From assembly GCA_016719945.1 (NCBI GenBank), contig JADJYE010000021.1, forward strand, positions 20,170 to 84,169: a DNA stretch of 64,000 bases, given 5' to 3'. This DNA comes from Polyangiaceae bacterium. Its GTDB lineage: Bacteria; Myxococcota_A; Polyangia; Polyangiales; Polyangiaceae. Shown in pieces: positions 42,197 through 53,019 of the stretch. The notes beneath the pieces were generated by a model, which was not told where the DNA came from, ran no database searches, and saw only the letters and a program-made list of their open reading frames with translations. The translations under genes and the position numbers were made by a program. How positions within the stretch are numbered: position 1 is the first letter of the stretch; each line of letters opens with the position of its first letter.

Positions 42197-44524
42197 ATGC
42201 GGACCTTGGCTTGGCTCCCGTGGGTCGCTGCGCTCGTGTTGACGGCTGGCTGCGGCGGTTGCGACGACAGCGGCACCGGCGCCTCGGGCGCAGGCAGCGA
42301 AGGGGGTGGCCCGACCGGCGGGAGCGGCCCTGTCTGCACCGACTGCACGCCGGTCGGGGACACGACCTACGCCCTGCCCTCGCCGGCCGGCGCGACGGTG
42401 TGGACGACCACGACGATGGACAAGGTCCTGCGCGAGGCCCAGCCGCCGACGACCGAGGGCGCCGAAATCGAGGTATTCGCTGCGAAGAATGAGCACGAGC
42501 CGTTCCAGATCGTCGTGCACGCGCCGGGCGGGGGCACCGCGACCCTAGCGCTCTCCGAGCTCGCCGGCCCCGGCGTGATCGATCGCGTGGAGATCGAGCG
42601 CGTCGAATACGTGTCGATCGCCGAGCCCTCCGATCCAGGAGGGATCCCGAGCGGGCGTATCCCTGACGCGCTGGTGCCGACGAGCTTCGGAACGGCGGAG
42701 CCCTTGCCTCCGGGTGAGAACCAGCCGTTCTGGATCACCGTGACCGTCCCGCCGAGCGCGCCGGCCGGCGACTACACCGCCACGCTCACGGTCGACGTCG
42801 GCGGGAGCACGAGCGAGATACCGGTGCGGCTGCACGTCTTCGACTTCGCGCTGCCTGCGGAGATCGGCTTCGACGGCAACTGGAACGCCAGCATGGAGGC
42901 CCTCGGCGGTGGGGAGAGCCTGGAGGCAGTGCAGTCGATCAAGGACTTCTTCTACGAGCACCGGCTGGTGCCCTCGTCGGTCGCCTGGCCCGCGGGCCTG
43001 AACTACACGGGGGGCATCGAGTTCGACTGCGCGAGCGGCACCTTCCTCGAGGAGGACAACCCCTACGACTTCTCCCAGCTCGGCCCCAAGTACATCGACG
43101 GCGAGGGGTGGAACGGCGTCGGCTTCCCGAGCTTCCAGATCATGCAGTTCGTCGACAACTCGACGCCGCGCCCGCAGTCGTTCTGCGGCGTCGATCGAGG
43201 GCCCGACCCTTTCGGGACCGCGGCGTACAACGACGAGTGGTCGCGGCTGCTCTCGGCCATCGACGACTACCTCGTCGCGCGTGGCTGGGAGGGCAAGGGC
43301 TACTACTACGTCCAGAACGAGCCCCAGGGGCCCGAGGACTACGACGTCGCGGCGTTCCTTGCGGCGCTGACGAAGCAGGCTGCACCCAACCTGCGGATCG
43401 CCATCAGCGAGGAGCCGAAGCCCGAGATCGCGCAGCACCCGTCGGCGGCGGGGCAGTCGTACGACCTGTGGTGGGCGAACCTCTCCGAGTTCGACCCCGA
43501 GTACGCGCGCACGAGGCAGGAGCTGGGGGAGACGGTGTGGTGGTACTTCCTCTATGGCGATCTCCCCCCCCATTTCAACCCCATCACCATCGACCACCCC
43601 GGGATCGAGTCACGGATCGGCCATTGGGCTGCCTGGAAGTACCGCGTGAAGGGCTTCGCCTATTACTCCGTCACCGGCTGGGGCGCCGACCCGTACAACG
43701 ACCCGCGCCCGCAGGGTACGAACCAGAACGGCGACGGCTTCCTGCTCTATCCGCCGCAGAACGGGCGGATCGCGCGCAGCATCCGCTGGGCGCTGCTCCG
43801 TGAGGGCGTGGAAGACTGGGAGTACCTCAAGCTCGCGGCCGGGGGTGTGCCCGACGCTCCAGGCGCGTCCGTCGGGTGTGACGCCACGGTCGACAGCGCG
43901 GTCTCCTCGACGACCTCGTTCACGCGAGACGCCGCCGCGCTGAAGCACCTGAGGGACGAGCTCGGCGCGTACCTCGGAGGGGAGCGCGACGGCTGCCCGC
44001 TCCTCGACTCCACGCTGCCCGGCGCACACCCCCGCGGGACCTACGCTATCAACTTCCAAGATCCCGCGGGAGAGCCTTCGGCCGACCCCCTCACGGTCGA
44101 CGGCGTCGATTGGCTCAAGGTCGGCTGGGAGACCTACGATCAGACCGAGGGTTATGGCTGGTCGGGGCCTTACATCGGAGACCCTGCGATCATGCTCACC
44201 CAATACATTGACGCCCCCGTCGACGATCTGCAGCGGTCGATCATCTACAACGACTATGGGCGCACCGACACGTTCAACTGGGACATCGAGAACGGCCGCT
44301 ACGCGGTGACGGTCTCGGTCGGCTGGTACGACCGCACGTACCTCATGAACCGGGTCGTGGTGGAGGGGCAGGTCCTGTTCGACGACGTCGAGACCAACCC
44401 CGCCGAGCCCTATAGAGTCGCGACCGTGACGGTCGACGTGGCGGACGGGAACGTGACCCTCGAGGTCGGTCAGGACAACGAGTACACGATGCTGAACTGG
44501 GTGCGCATCGACCCGGCGGAGTGA
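42197..44524 (+). CDS. GH123/DUF4091-like glycosidase lipoprotein with C-terminal sugar-binding module
   Basis: 775 residues. Signal MRTLAWLPWVAALVLTAGC (lipid Cys 19), Gly/Ser linker, an N-terminal beta domain (about 55-220; HEPFQIVVHAPGGGTATL), then a large alpha/beta barrel (about 225-600) with GYYYVQNEPQGPEDYD and AWKYRVKGFAYYSVTGWG, ending in LLREGVEDWEYLKL, as in GH123 and DUF4091 enzymes (N-acetyl-beta-galactosaminidase group). The last 140 residues (about 635-775) are a malectin-like beta-sandwich that binds carbohydrate. Located outside the cell on the envelope. Convergent with the ABC-F gene, 3 bases apart. Confidence 0.8.
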   Translation: MRTLAWLPWVAALVLTAGCGGCDDSGTGASGAGSEGGGPTGGSGPVCTDCTPVGDTTYALPSPAGATVWTTTTMDKVLREAQPPTTEGAEIEVFAAKNEHEPFQIVVHAPGGGTATLALSELAGPGVIDRVEIERVEYVSIAEPSDPGGIPSGRIPDALVPTSFGTAEPLPPGENQPFWITVTVPPSAPAGDYTATLTVDVGGSTSEIPVRLHVFDFALPAEIGFDGNWNASMEALGGGESLEAVQSIKDFFYEHRLVPSSVAWPAGLNYTGGIEFDCASGTFLEEDNPYDFSQLGPKYIDGEGWNGVGFPSFQIMQFVDNSTPRPQSFCGVDRGPDPFGTAAYNDEWSRLLSAIDDYLVARGWEGKGYYYVQNEPQGPEDYDVAAFLAALTKQAAPNLRIAISEEPKPEIAQHPSAAGQSYDLWWANLSEFDPEYARTRQELGETVWWYFLYGDLPPHFNPITIDHPGIESRIGHWAAWKYRVKGFAYYSVTGWGADPYNDPRPQGTNQNGDGFLLYPPQNGRIARSIRWALLREGVEDWEYLKLAAGGVPDAPGASVGCDATVDSAVSSTTSFTRDAAALKHLRDELGAYLGGERDGCPLLDSTLPGAHPRGTYAINFQDPAGEPSADPLTVDGVDWLKVGWETYDQTEGYGWSGPYIGDPAIMLTQYIDAPVDDLQRSIIYNDYGRTDTFNWDIENGRYAVTVSVGWYDRTYLMNRVVVEGQVLFDDVETNPAEPYRVATVTVDVADGNVTLEVGQDNEYTMLNWVRIDPAE

Positions 44525-44527
44525 GCG

Positions 44528-46276
44528 CTAGCGGGTCGACGCGCTCCGCCGCACGGTGCGGCGCCGCTGCTCCTGGGGCTCAGGGTCTGCTGGGGCGGGC
44601 CGCGGCGCGGGCGCAGCGCGGGGCGCCGGCGCCTCTGGGCTCCGCTTGGGCGGCCGCGAGTCCTTGGGGCGCGGCTCCGGGCGCTGCGTCGACAGGTGAT
44701 CTTGGCCGAACCGCTCCAGGTGCTCGTCGTAGGTGCCCTTGAAGTCGCGGACCCCGTCCTTCGTCAGCTCGACGATGCGGTTCGCGAGCTTCGAGACGAA
44801 CCAGCGATCGTGGGACACGAAGATGAGCGTTCCTTCGTATTGGGACAGGGCCTCCACCAGGGCCTCGATCGCCTCGAGATCGAGGTGGTTCGTCGGCTCG
44901 TCGAGGATGAGCACGTTGGGCCGCTCGACGGCCAGCTGGCCGAAGACCAGGCGCGCGGCCTCGCCGCCGCTGAGGCGGCCCACCTTCTTGTCGACCTCGT
45001 CCTTCGTGAACAGCAACCTGCCCAACACCCCACGGACGTAGTTCGTCGGCTGCTCGGGGCAGAAGCCCCAGAGATAGTCGTGCGCGGACTGCTCAGGGTG
45101 GGAGAGCAGCTCCCTGTGGTCCTGCGCGAAGTAGCCCACCTTGGTCTCGTGCCCCCACCGCACCTCGCCGGCGTCCGCCTTCAGGCGGCCGGTCGCGATC
45201 TTCAGCAGCGTCGACTTGCCGAGGCCGTTCGCGCCGATGATCGCGACGCGCTCCTCGCGGCGGATCGTGAGCGACACGTCCCGCAGGACCGGCTCGCGGA
45301 ACGCCTTGCACAGGCCCTTCAGCTCGAGCACGTCCTTGCCGCTCGGGCGCTCGATCGGGAAGCCGAAGGTGGGGTAGCGTCGCGACGAGGGCTGGAGGCG
45401 CACGATCTCGATTCGCTCGAGCTGCTTCAAGCGGCTGTTCGCCTGGCGAGCCTTGGTCGCCTTCGCCTTGAAGCGCTCGAGCGAGGCCTTCTTCTCCTCG
45501 ATGGCGCGCTCGACGCGGGCGACCTCCGCCTCCTTGCGGTCTCGGGTCTCGACCTTCGACGCGAGGAACGCGTCGTAGTTGCCGGGGTACTGCTGGATGG
45601 TGCCGTAGTCGACGTCGAGGATGTGGGTCGCGACGTCGTTCAAGAAGCGGTGGTCGTGGCTGACCACGACGGCGCACCCCTTGAAGCCGAGCAAGAACTT
45701 CTCGAGCCAGCGGATGCTGACGATGTCGAGGTGGTTGGTGGGCTCGTCGAGGAAGAGCGCGTCGGGGCGGCCCACGAGCGCTTGCGCGAGCAGCACCCGC
45801 AGCTTGTACCCCCCGGACAGGCGGCCGAGCGGCTCGCGCAGGGACGACTCGTCGACGCCGAGGCCGACCAAGATCTGCGAGGCCCGCGCCTCGAGCCCGT
45901 AGCCTCCCGTCGCGTGCAGCACCTCGTCGCAGGCGCCGAGGCGCTCCGGGTCGGGGTCGTCTTGCTGCGCCAGCCGCTCGAGCTCATCGAGCGCAGCGAA
46001 CGCGGCCTCGTCCCCGCGCATCGCGACCCGCACGACGGCCTCTTCATCGTTCAGGAAGCGATCCTGCCGGAGCATGCCGACGCGCGCGCTCTTGGGGATC
46101 GCGACCGCCCCGGCGGTCTCGTGCTCCTCGCCCATGAGGATGCGGAGGAAGGTCGATTTTCCGCCCCCGTTCGCCCCGACGACCCCATACCGCGAGCCCG
46201 CGTTGAGCTGGAGATCCACCTGCTCGAAGAGCACGCGATCGCCGAACGACTTCTCCAGGCCCGAGATGGTGATCAT
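44528..46276 (-). CDS. ABC-F family ATPase
   Basis: 582 residues from ATG 46276. Two nucleotide-binding domains in one chain: Walker A GANGGGKST and GANGLGKST, signatures LSGGYKL and LSGGEAARL, Walker B LFLDEPTNHLD and LILDEPTNHLD, joined by a linker (ABC-tran extension, KKASLERFKAKATKARQANSR). No membrane helices, so a translation factor or antibiotic-protection type rather than a transporter. The linker is long and charged, as in YbiT/EttA types. A basic Pro/Arg-rich C-terminal extension of about 60 residues is extra to the usual length. Confidence 0.9.
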   Translation of the reverse strand: MITISGLEKSFGDRVLFEQVDLQLNAGSRYGVVGANGGGKSTFLRILMGEEHETAGAVAIPKSARVGMLRQDRFLNDEEAVVRVAMRGDEAAFAALDELERLAQQDDPDPERLGACDEVLHATGGYGLEARASQILVGLGVDESSLREPLGRLSGGYKLRVLLAQALVGRPDALFLDEPTNHLDIVSIRWLEKFLLGFKGCAVVVSHDHRFLNDVATHILDVDYGTIQQYPGNYDAFLASKVETRDRKEAEVARVERAIEEKKASLERFKAKATKARQANSRLKQLERIEIVRLQPSSRRYPTFGFPIERPSGKDVLELKGLCKAFREPVLRDVSLTIRREERVAIIGANGLGKSTLLKIATGRLKADAGEVRWGHETKVGYFAQDHRELLSHPEQSAHDYLWGFCPEQPTNYVRGVLGRLLFTKDEVDKKVGRLSGGEAARLVFGQLAVERPNVLILDEPTNHLDLEAIEALVEALSQYEGTLIFVSHDRWFVSKLANRIVELTKDGVRDFKGTYDEHLERFGQDHLSTQRPEPRPKDSRPPKRSPEAPAPRAAPAPRPAPADPEPQEQRRRTVRRSASTR

Positions 46277-46353
46277 GCCGCGCAGCAGATAGCACGCAGG
46301 CGAGCGCGCCGCCGCGACCGCGAAGAGCGGCAGGGTGTGGGGGCGCTCGGCGG

Positions 46354-47049
46354 CTACAGCCGCGCTCGGGTGAGCTCGACCAGGCGCGCCCCGAGGTTCG
46401 CGTCGCGCAGCACCTCGCCGTGGCAGGGGACCAGGACGTTCGGCCGCTTGCGCTCGAGGAGAGCGAGCGTCCAGCGCTTGTACGCGGCTCGGTCCCGGAG
46501 GCCGAGGAGCTTGAAGGTGGAGCCGAGCTTCAGCCCAGGGCCGGTGCTCGATGCGCGCAGCAGAAGCCCGAGGAAGCCGCGCGAGACGTCCTGCAGGTTG
46601 AAGAAGGCGTCGCCGACCACCAGGGCGCGGGCGTCTCCGCGCTCCAGCCAGAGCCAGACCTCGCCGGTGCGCGTGCCTTCGGGGACGAGCAGCTCGGCGC
46701 CGTCGGGGAGCGAAGCCGCGAGGCCTTCGAGGTCTTCCCAGGGCACGTCGACCTGACGTGTGAGCCGCGGGCGCGCGAGGTCGCTGCACACCGCCGCCGC
46801 CCTGGGGCAGCTATCGGCCCACGGCTTGACGCCGATGTGGTGGTAATGGTTCGGGGCCACCAGGGTCCGCACCGGACCGGCGTGCCGTTCGAGGGCGTCG
46901 ATATCGAGCCCCCGGGTCGGGCTGTAGACCGCCACTCCCCCGCCGGGGAGCTCCAGCGCGACGCTGCGTAGCGGAAAGCCCCCAGGGCCTGGCTTCGAGC
47001 TCTCCCAGAGCGCGCCGTCGATGATCGTCGTCCAAGGAGTTGGGCTCAT
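46354..47049 (-). CDS. Metallo-beta-lactamase-fold protein (DUF4336-like)
   Basis: 231 residues from ATG 47049. The N-terminal strands (TIIDGALWESSKPG, VALELPGGGVAVYSPTRGL) lead to the signature LVAPNHYHHIGVKPW, a divergent MBL metal site with two of the usual His; later VWLWLERGDARALVVGDAFFNL and RPNVLVPCHGEVL complete the fold. The usual HxHxDH is degenerate, so metal binding and hydrolysis are uncertain. I recall this NHYHH form in DUF4336-type proteins. Located 60 bases from the tandem kinase, same strand, possibly one transcript. Confidence 0.7.
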   Translation of the reverse strand: MSPTPWTTIIDGALWESSKPGPGGFPLRSVALELPGGGVAVYSPTRGLDIDALERHAGPVRTLVAPNHYHHIGVKPWADSCPRAAAVCSDLARPRLTRQVDVPWEDLEGLAASLPDGAELLVPEGTRTGEVWLWLERGDARALVVGDAFFNLQDVSRGFLGLLLRASSTGPGLKLGSTFKLLGLRDRAAYKRWTLALLERKRPNVLVPCHGEVLRDANLGARLVELTRARL

Positions 47050-47108
47050 GCGGACCTCCCAGCGTCGCGTCTTAGGCCCGCGCCGCGGCGCGGACAATGG
47101 TCCCTCCG

Positions 47109-49787
<2,679 letters not shown>

Positions 49788-49867
49788 GCTTCGGATCGAG
49801 GGTGAGGGTTGGCAGCGGTAGCTTATGCCGACGCGCCCCCCGGCGTCGTCCCGTATGATCGGCGCCG

Positions 49868-52150
49868 TTGACCGATCTCTCACACGCCCAGACCGTCAGC
49901 CTCGCGGCGCTGGAGCCGGGGCGGGTGCTTGCGGGGCGCTTCGAGATCCGCGCGCTCTTGGGCGCCGGGGGAATGGGGGCGGTCTATCGCGCGCGGGACC
50001 GCGAGCTGGAGGAGGACGTCGCGCTCAAGACGCTGCGGCCCGAGCTCGCCGCGAGCGACGCCACTGTCGCCAGGTTCCGCAGGGAGGTGCAGCTCGCCCG
50101 CCGCGTGACGCACCCCAACGTGGTGCGGACCTACGACCTCGGCAACGACGGAGAGCTGCGCTTCGCGACCATGGAGCTGGTCGAGGGCGCCCCTCTCTCG
50201 TTCCGCGCGAGCGCCGCGCTCCCGCTCGGCGAGGTGCTGCGTGTCGGGGCGGAGATCGCCCGCGGGCTCGCCGCCGCGCACGTGGCCGGGGTCGTGCACC
50301 GGGACCTCAAGCCCGCGAACGTGATGCTGGTCGGGTCGCGTGTGGCCATCACCGACTTCGGGATCGCCCGCATCGCGGAGCACCACGAAGGGCCGCGCGC
50401 TCCTCTGGTCACGGTGGACGCCATCCTCGGGACGCCCGCGTATATGGCGCCCGAGCAGGTCGAGGGTGCCGCGCTCGACGGGCGCGCTGACGTCTACGCG
50501 CTCGGGGTGGTGTTGTTCGAGCTGCTCACTGGAGCTCTCCCGTTCTCGGGGACCAGCGCGCTCGCCATCGCGGTCGCTCGGCTCACGAGCGCCCCGCCGG
50601 ATCCGCGCTCCGTGGACTCGACCATCCCTGGGAACATCGCCGAGCTCGTGCTCGCGATGCTCGGCCGAGAGCGCGCCGCTCGACCCGACGCGCACACGGT
50701 GCTCGAGCGCATGGACCGCATGCTCGGGCGCGCGCCCACGGCTCGCTCGGTCGAGCTGTCGCAGGGAGCTGTGCGCGACCGCGGGAGCGGCGAGCTGGAC
50801 CTCGCCACGCCCCTGTTCGAGGCCGGCTCCGTCGTTCTCGTCGGCGATCTCGACGGCGCCGGGCAAGCCGACGTCATGGCCCGCGATCTGACGCTCGCCT
50901 TGAAAGACGGGATCTCGCGAGAGGCCGGCGTCCGGCTCGCAGCGGCGGGCTCCGGCGCCGCCACGCTCACGTGCGACGGCTCCGTGAGGACCCAGGAAGA
51001 CGGGCGGGTCCGCGTGAGGGTACGGCTGCTCGCGCGGAGCGGGGAGATCGCCTGGGCCACCAGCGTCGACGGCCAAGCCCGCGCCCAGCTCGACCTCGAG
51101 GACCAGGTGGTCGCGCGGGTGATCGGGGCCCTGCGCGCACACAAAGAGGCGGCGAGCGCTCCAGCCGATCCCTCCTTGCTCCCGCGCTTCGAGGAGGCGC
51201 TGGCGCTCGTCGATCGCGTGGACCTCGGCGCGCAGCAACGCGGCGTCGAGCTGCTCGATCGGCTGCACGCCGCCGCGCCGGAGGACCCAGCCGTGCTCAG
51301 CCAGCTGTCGATCGGCTTGAGCAAGCTCCAGCGAACCACCGGGGCCACCGACCCCACCGCGTTCGCGCGAGCGGAAGATCTCGCCCTCCGGGCGCTCGCG
51401 AGCCCGCGTCCGCCAGCGCTCGCGTACCACGCCATCGCGCTCATCCGCGCGGCACAGGCGAGCTATCGAGAGATGTTGCTCTCCGAGCTCGAGGCGCTCA
51501 AGCGCGCGCCGCGCCTCGCGGAGGCCCATTTCATGGTGGGTGTCATCCTCAGCCAGCTCGGCCGCACGAACGAAGGGCTCACGCGGATCCACCTGGCCAT
51601 TCGGCTCAATGAGCGGCTGGCGCTCGCGCACGCGGAGCTCGCGATGATCAGCGCCATTACGGGTGAGCGCGACGCCGCCGAGGCGTCCCTCGCGCGGGCC
51701 GAGGCGATCGAGGGCAGGCCCATGCTCAACATGCGCTCTCGCCTCGCCTTCATCTTCAGGGATCGCGACTTCGCGCGCGAGACCGCGGCGGTGTTTCGCG
51801 CGGCGCCGCCCAAAGGTGCGGCGTGGGAGGGCGCAGCGCTGCTGCTCGACGCGTTCGCGACCGGCGAGCAGGTGCCGGCGCCGATGGTGCGAGGCGTGCT
51901 CGAGGGCGTGAACAAGGCGGCGCCGCGCACGCGCGCCATCATCCAGCAGGTCTTCGTCGAGTATTTCTGCGCGACCGGAGACGAGCGCGCCGCCATCGAT
52001 CTGCTCGCGCAGGCGGCCGAGGGGCCGGGGTTCGTGAACCTGCTGTGGCTCGACCGCTGCGCGCCGGTCGCGCCGCTGCGCGCTCTGCCCGAGTTCGCTC
52101 ACGCCCGCGCCGTCGTCGCTGCGCGCGTAAGCGACATCCTCGGAGGTTGA
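49868..52150 (+). CDS. Ser/Thr protein kinase with TolB-like and TPR region
   Basis: 760 residues from the TTG at 49868, with only 80 bases of shared divergent spacer to the tandem kinase. Kinase about 25-285: LLGAGGMGAVYRA, VALKTL, VVHRDLKPANVML (about 144), ITDFGIAR, GTPAYMAPEQ, all intact. No membrane helix. From about 310 a TolB-N-like or adenylate-cyclase-associated domain (FEAGSVVLVGDLDGAGQADVMARDLTLALK), then tetratricopeptide-like helices (about 430-740: RLNERLALAHAELAMI). Cytoplasmic and probably part of a scaffolding or signalling complex. Ser/Thr kinases with TPRs are typical of myxobacteria. Confidence 0.88.
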   Translation: MTDLSHAQTVSLAALEPGRVLAGRFEIRALLGAGGMGAVYRARDRELEEDVALKTLRPELAASDATVARFRREVQLARRVTHPNVVRTYDLGNDGELRFATMELVEGAPLSFRASAALPLGEVLRVGAEIARGLAAAHVAGVVHRDLKPANVMLVGSRVAITDFGIARIAEHHEGPRAPLVTVDAILGTPAYMAPEQVEGAALDGRADVYALGVVLFELLTGALPFSGTSALAIAVARLTSAPPDPRSVDSTIPGNIAELVLAMLGRERAARPDAHTVLERMDRMLGRAPTARSVELSQGAVRDRGSGELDLATPLFEAGSVVLVGDLDGAGQADVMARDLTLALKDGISREAGVRLAAAGSGAATLTCDGSVRTQEDGRVRVRVRLLARSGEIAWATSVDGQARAQLDLEDQVVARVIGALRAHKEAASAPADPSLLPRFEEALALVDRVDLGAQQRGVELLDRLHAAAPEDPAVLSQLSIGLSKLQRTTGATDPTAFARAEDLALRALASPRPPALAYHAIALIRAAQASYREMLLSELEALKRAPRLAEAHFMVGVILSQLGRTNEGLTRIHLAIRLNERLALAHAELAMISAITGERDAAEASLARAEAIEGRPMLNMRSRLAFIFRDRDFARETAAVFRAAPPKGAAWEGAALLLDAFATGEQVPAPMVRGVLEGVNKAAPRTRAIIQQVFVEYFCATGDERAAIDLLAQAAEGPGFVNLLWLDRCAPVAPLRALPEFAHARAVVAARVSDILGG

Positions 52151-52216
52151 GCCGGCGAGCTCGTCTCGCCTACGCAGGAATAGGTGAGACCGCGAGGCGC
52201 GTTGGAGCGCGGTGGC

Positions 52217-53014
52217 ATGACGCCCCATCATTGCTTGAACGCCGCGCTCTCCTCGCGTCCCGGTCAGTGTTTCGCCTTGCCTCTCCTCTGGCTCCTGTCG
52301 GCTTGTGGTCGTGCGGAAGAGGCGCGGATCCTGGCTCCAGATCCAGTCAGCGCGAGCGCGTCGCCATCGCTGGCCAGGGTCACGGTTGCACCTCCGGAGA
52401 CGAGCGCCGCCACTGCCCCGACCGTGGAGGCGGGACCTCCGCTACCGGCCTGGGTCGTTCCGGCGCCATTTTCGGCGTTGTTCGCCGACGGGACACGCGT
52501 GACGTACCAAGTCACCGACCAACCTCGGAACATGCGCGCGACGGTCAGCAAAATCAGCTGCACCGTCCGGCGTTCGCTCTCGGATCCCAAGGCCGCCGCC
52601 GCCTGCCTCGACTGCGGCGACTACGCCAAGAACCCGCCCGGGACCTCGGGCCTGTGCTTCGCAGCGAACGAGCTGGGGATGTGGAGGACGTTCGGCCCGA
52701 TCGACGAGCTGGAGCAGCTTGCCGACACGCTGGCGAAGCCGCCCCTCATCCCCGCGGCGCTGACCAGCTATGACCACGACGCCACGCCGGAGGTCGCCGG
52801 AGATCTCGAGTCCTACCGCGTCACGGGCTCGAAGAAGCAGCTCAAGGGTGTCGGCGAGGCTTACTGCGTGCAGGAGCAAGTCGAGATGCTCGGGCCCTTC
52901 GACGACAGCACCGAGAGCTGGTGCGCAACGGCTGGCCAGGGCCTCGTTTGGAGAGAGCTCCTCAACGAGTCGACCGGTCGCCGCACGACCATGAAGCTGC
53001 ACTCCGAGCCGTAA
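52217..53014 (+). CDS. Lipoprotein, hypothetical
   Basis: 265 residues from ATG 52217. Signal with lipobox LLSAC (Cys about 30). A linker of Ala/Pro/Ser follows, then a domain with the motifs GTRVTYQVTDQPRN, ISCTVRRSL, AACLDCGDY, GLCFAANELGMWRTF, and ends LVWRELLNESTGRRTTMKLHSEP. Six Cys after the lipid Cys suggest disulfides in the periplasm or surface. Similar-shaped proteins occur beside kinases in myxobacteria, but I do not know a function. Starts 66 bases after the kinase stop. Confidence 0.68.
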   Translation: MTPHHCLNAALSSRPGQCFALPLLWLLSACGRAEEARILAPDPVSASASPSLARVTVAPPETSAATAPTVEAGPPLPAWVVPAPFSALFADGTRVTYQVTDQPRNMRATVSKISCTVRRSLSDPKAAAACLDCGDYAKNPPGTSGLCFAANELGMWRTFGPIDELEQLADTLAKPPLIPAALTSYDHDATPEVAGDLESYRVTGSKKQLKGVGEAYCVQEQVEMLGPFDDSTESWCATAGQGLVWRELLNESTGRRTTMKLHSEP

Positions 53015-53019
53015 GGGTC

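Noticed and set aside
46277..46789. N-terminal extension of the ABC-F protein
   Set aside because: The upstream part is antisense to the MBL-fold gene and has no similarity to ABC-F proteins; ATG 46276 fits the family start.
49788..49883. Start of the tandem kinase at GTG 49883
   Set aside because: It would overlap the divergent kinase start at 49868; the GTG at 49787 leaves an 80-base spacer.
49880..52231. A 783-residue minus-strand frame
   Set aside because: It is antisense to the intact 760-residue kinase and has no recognisable domain.
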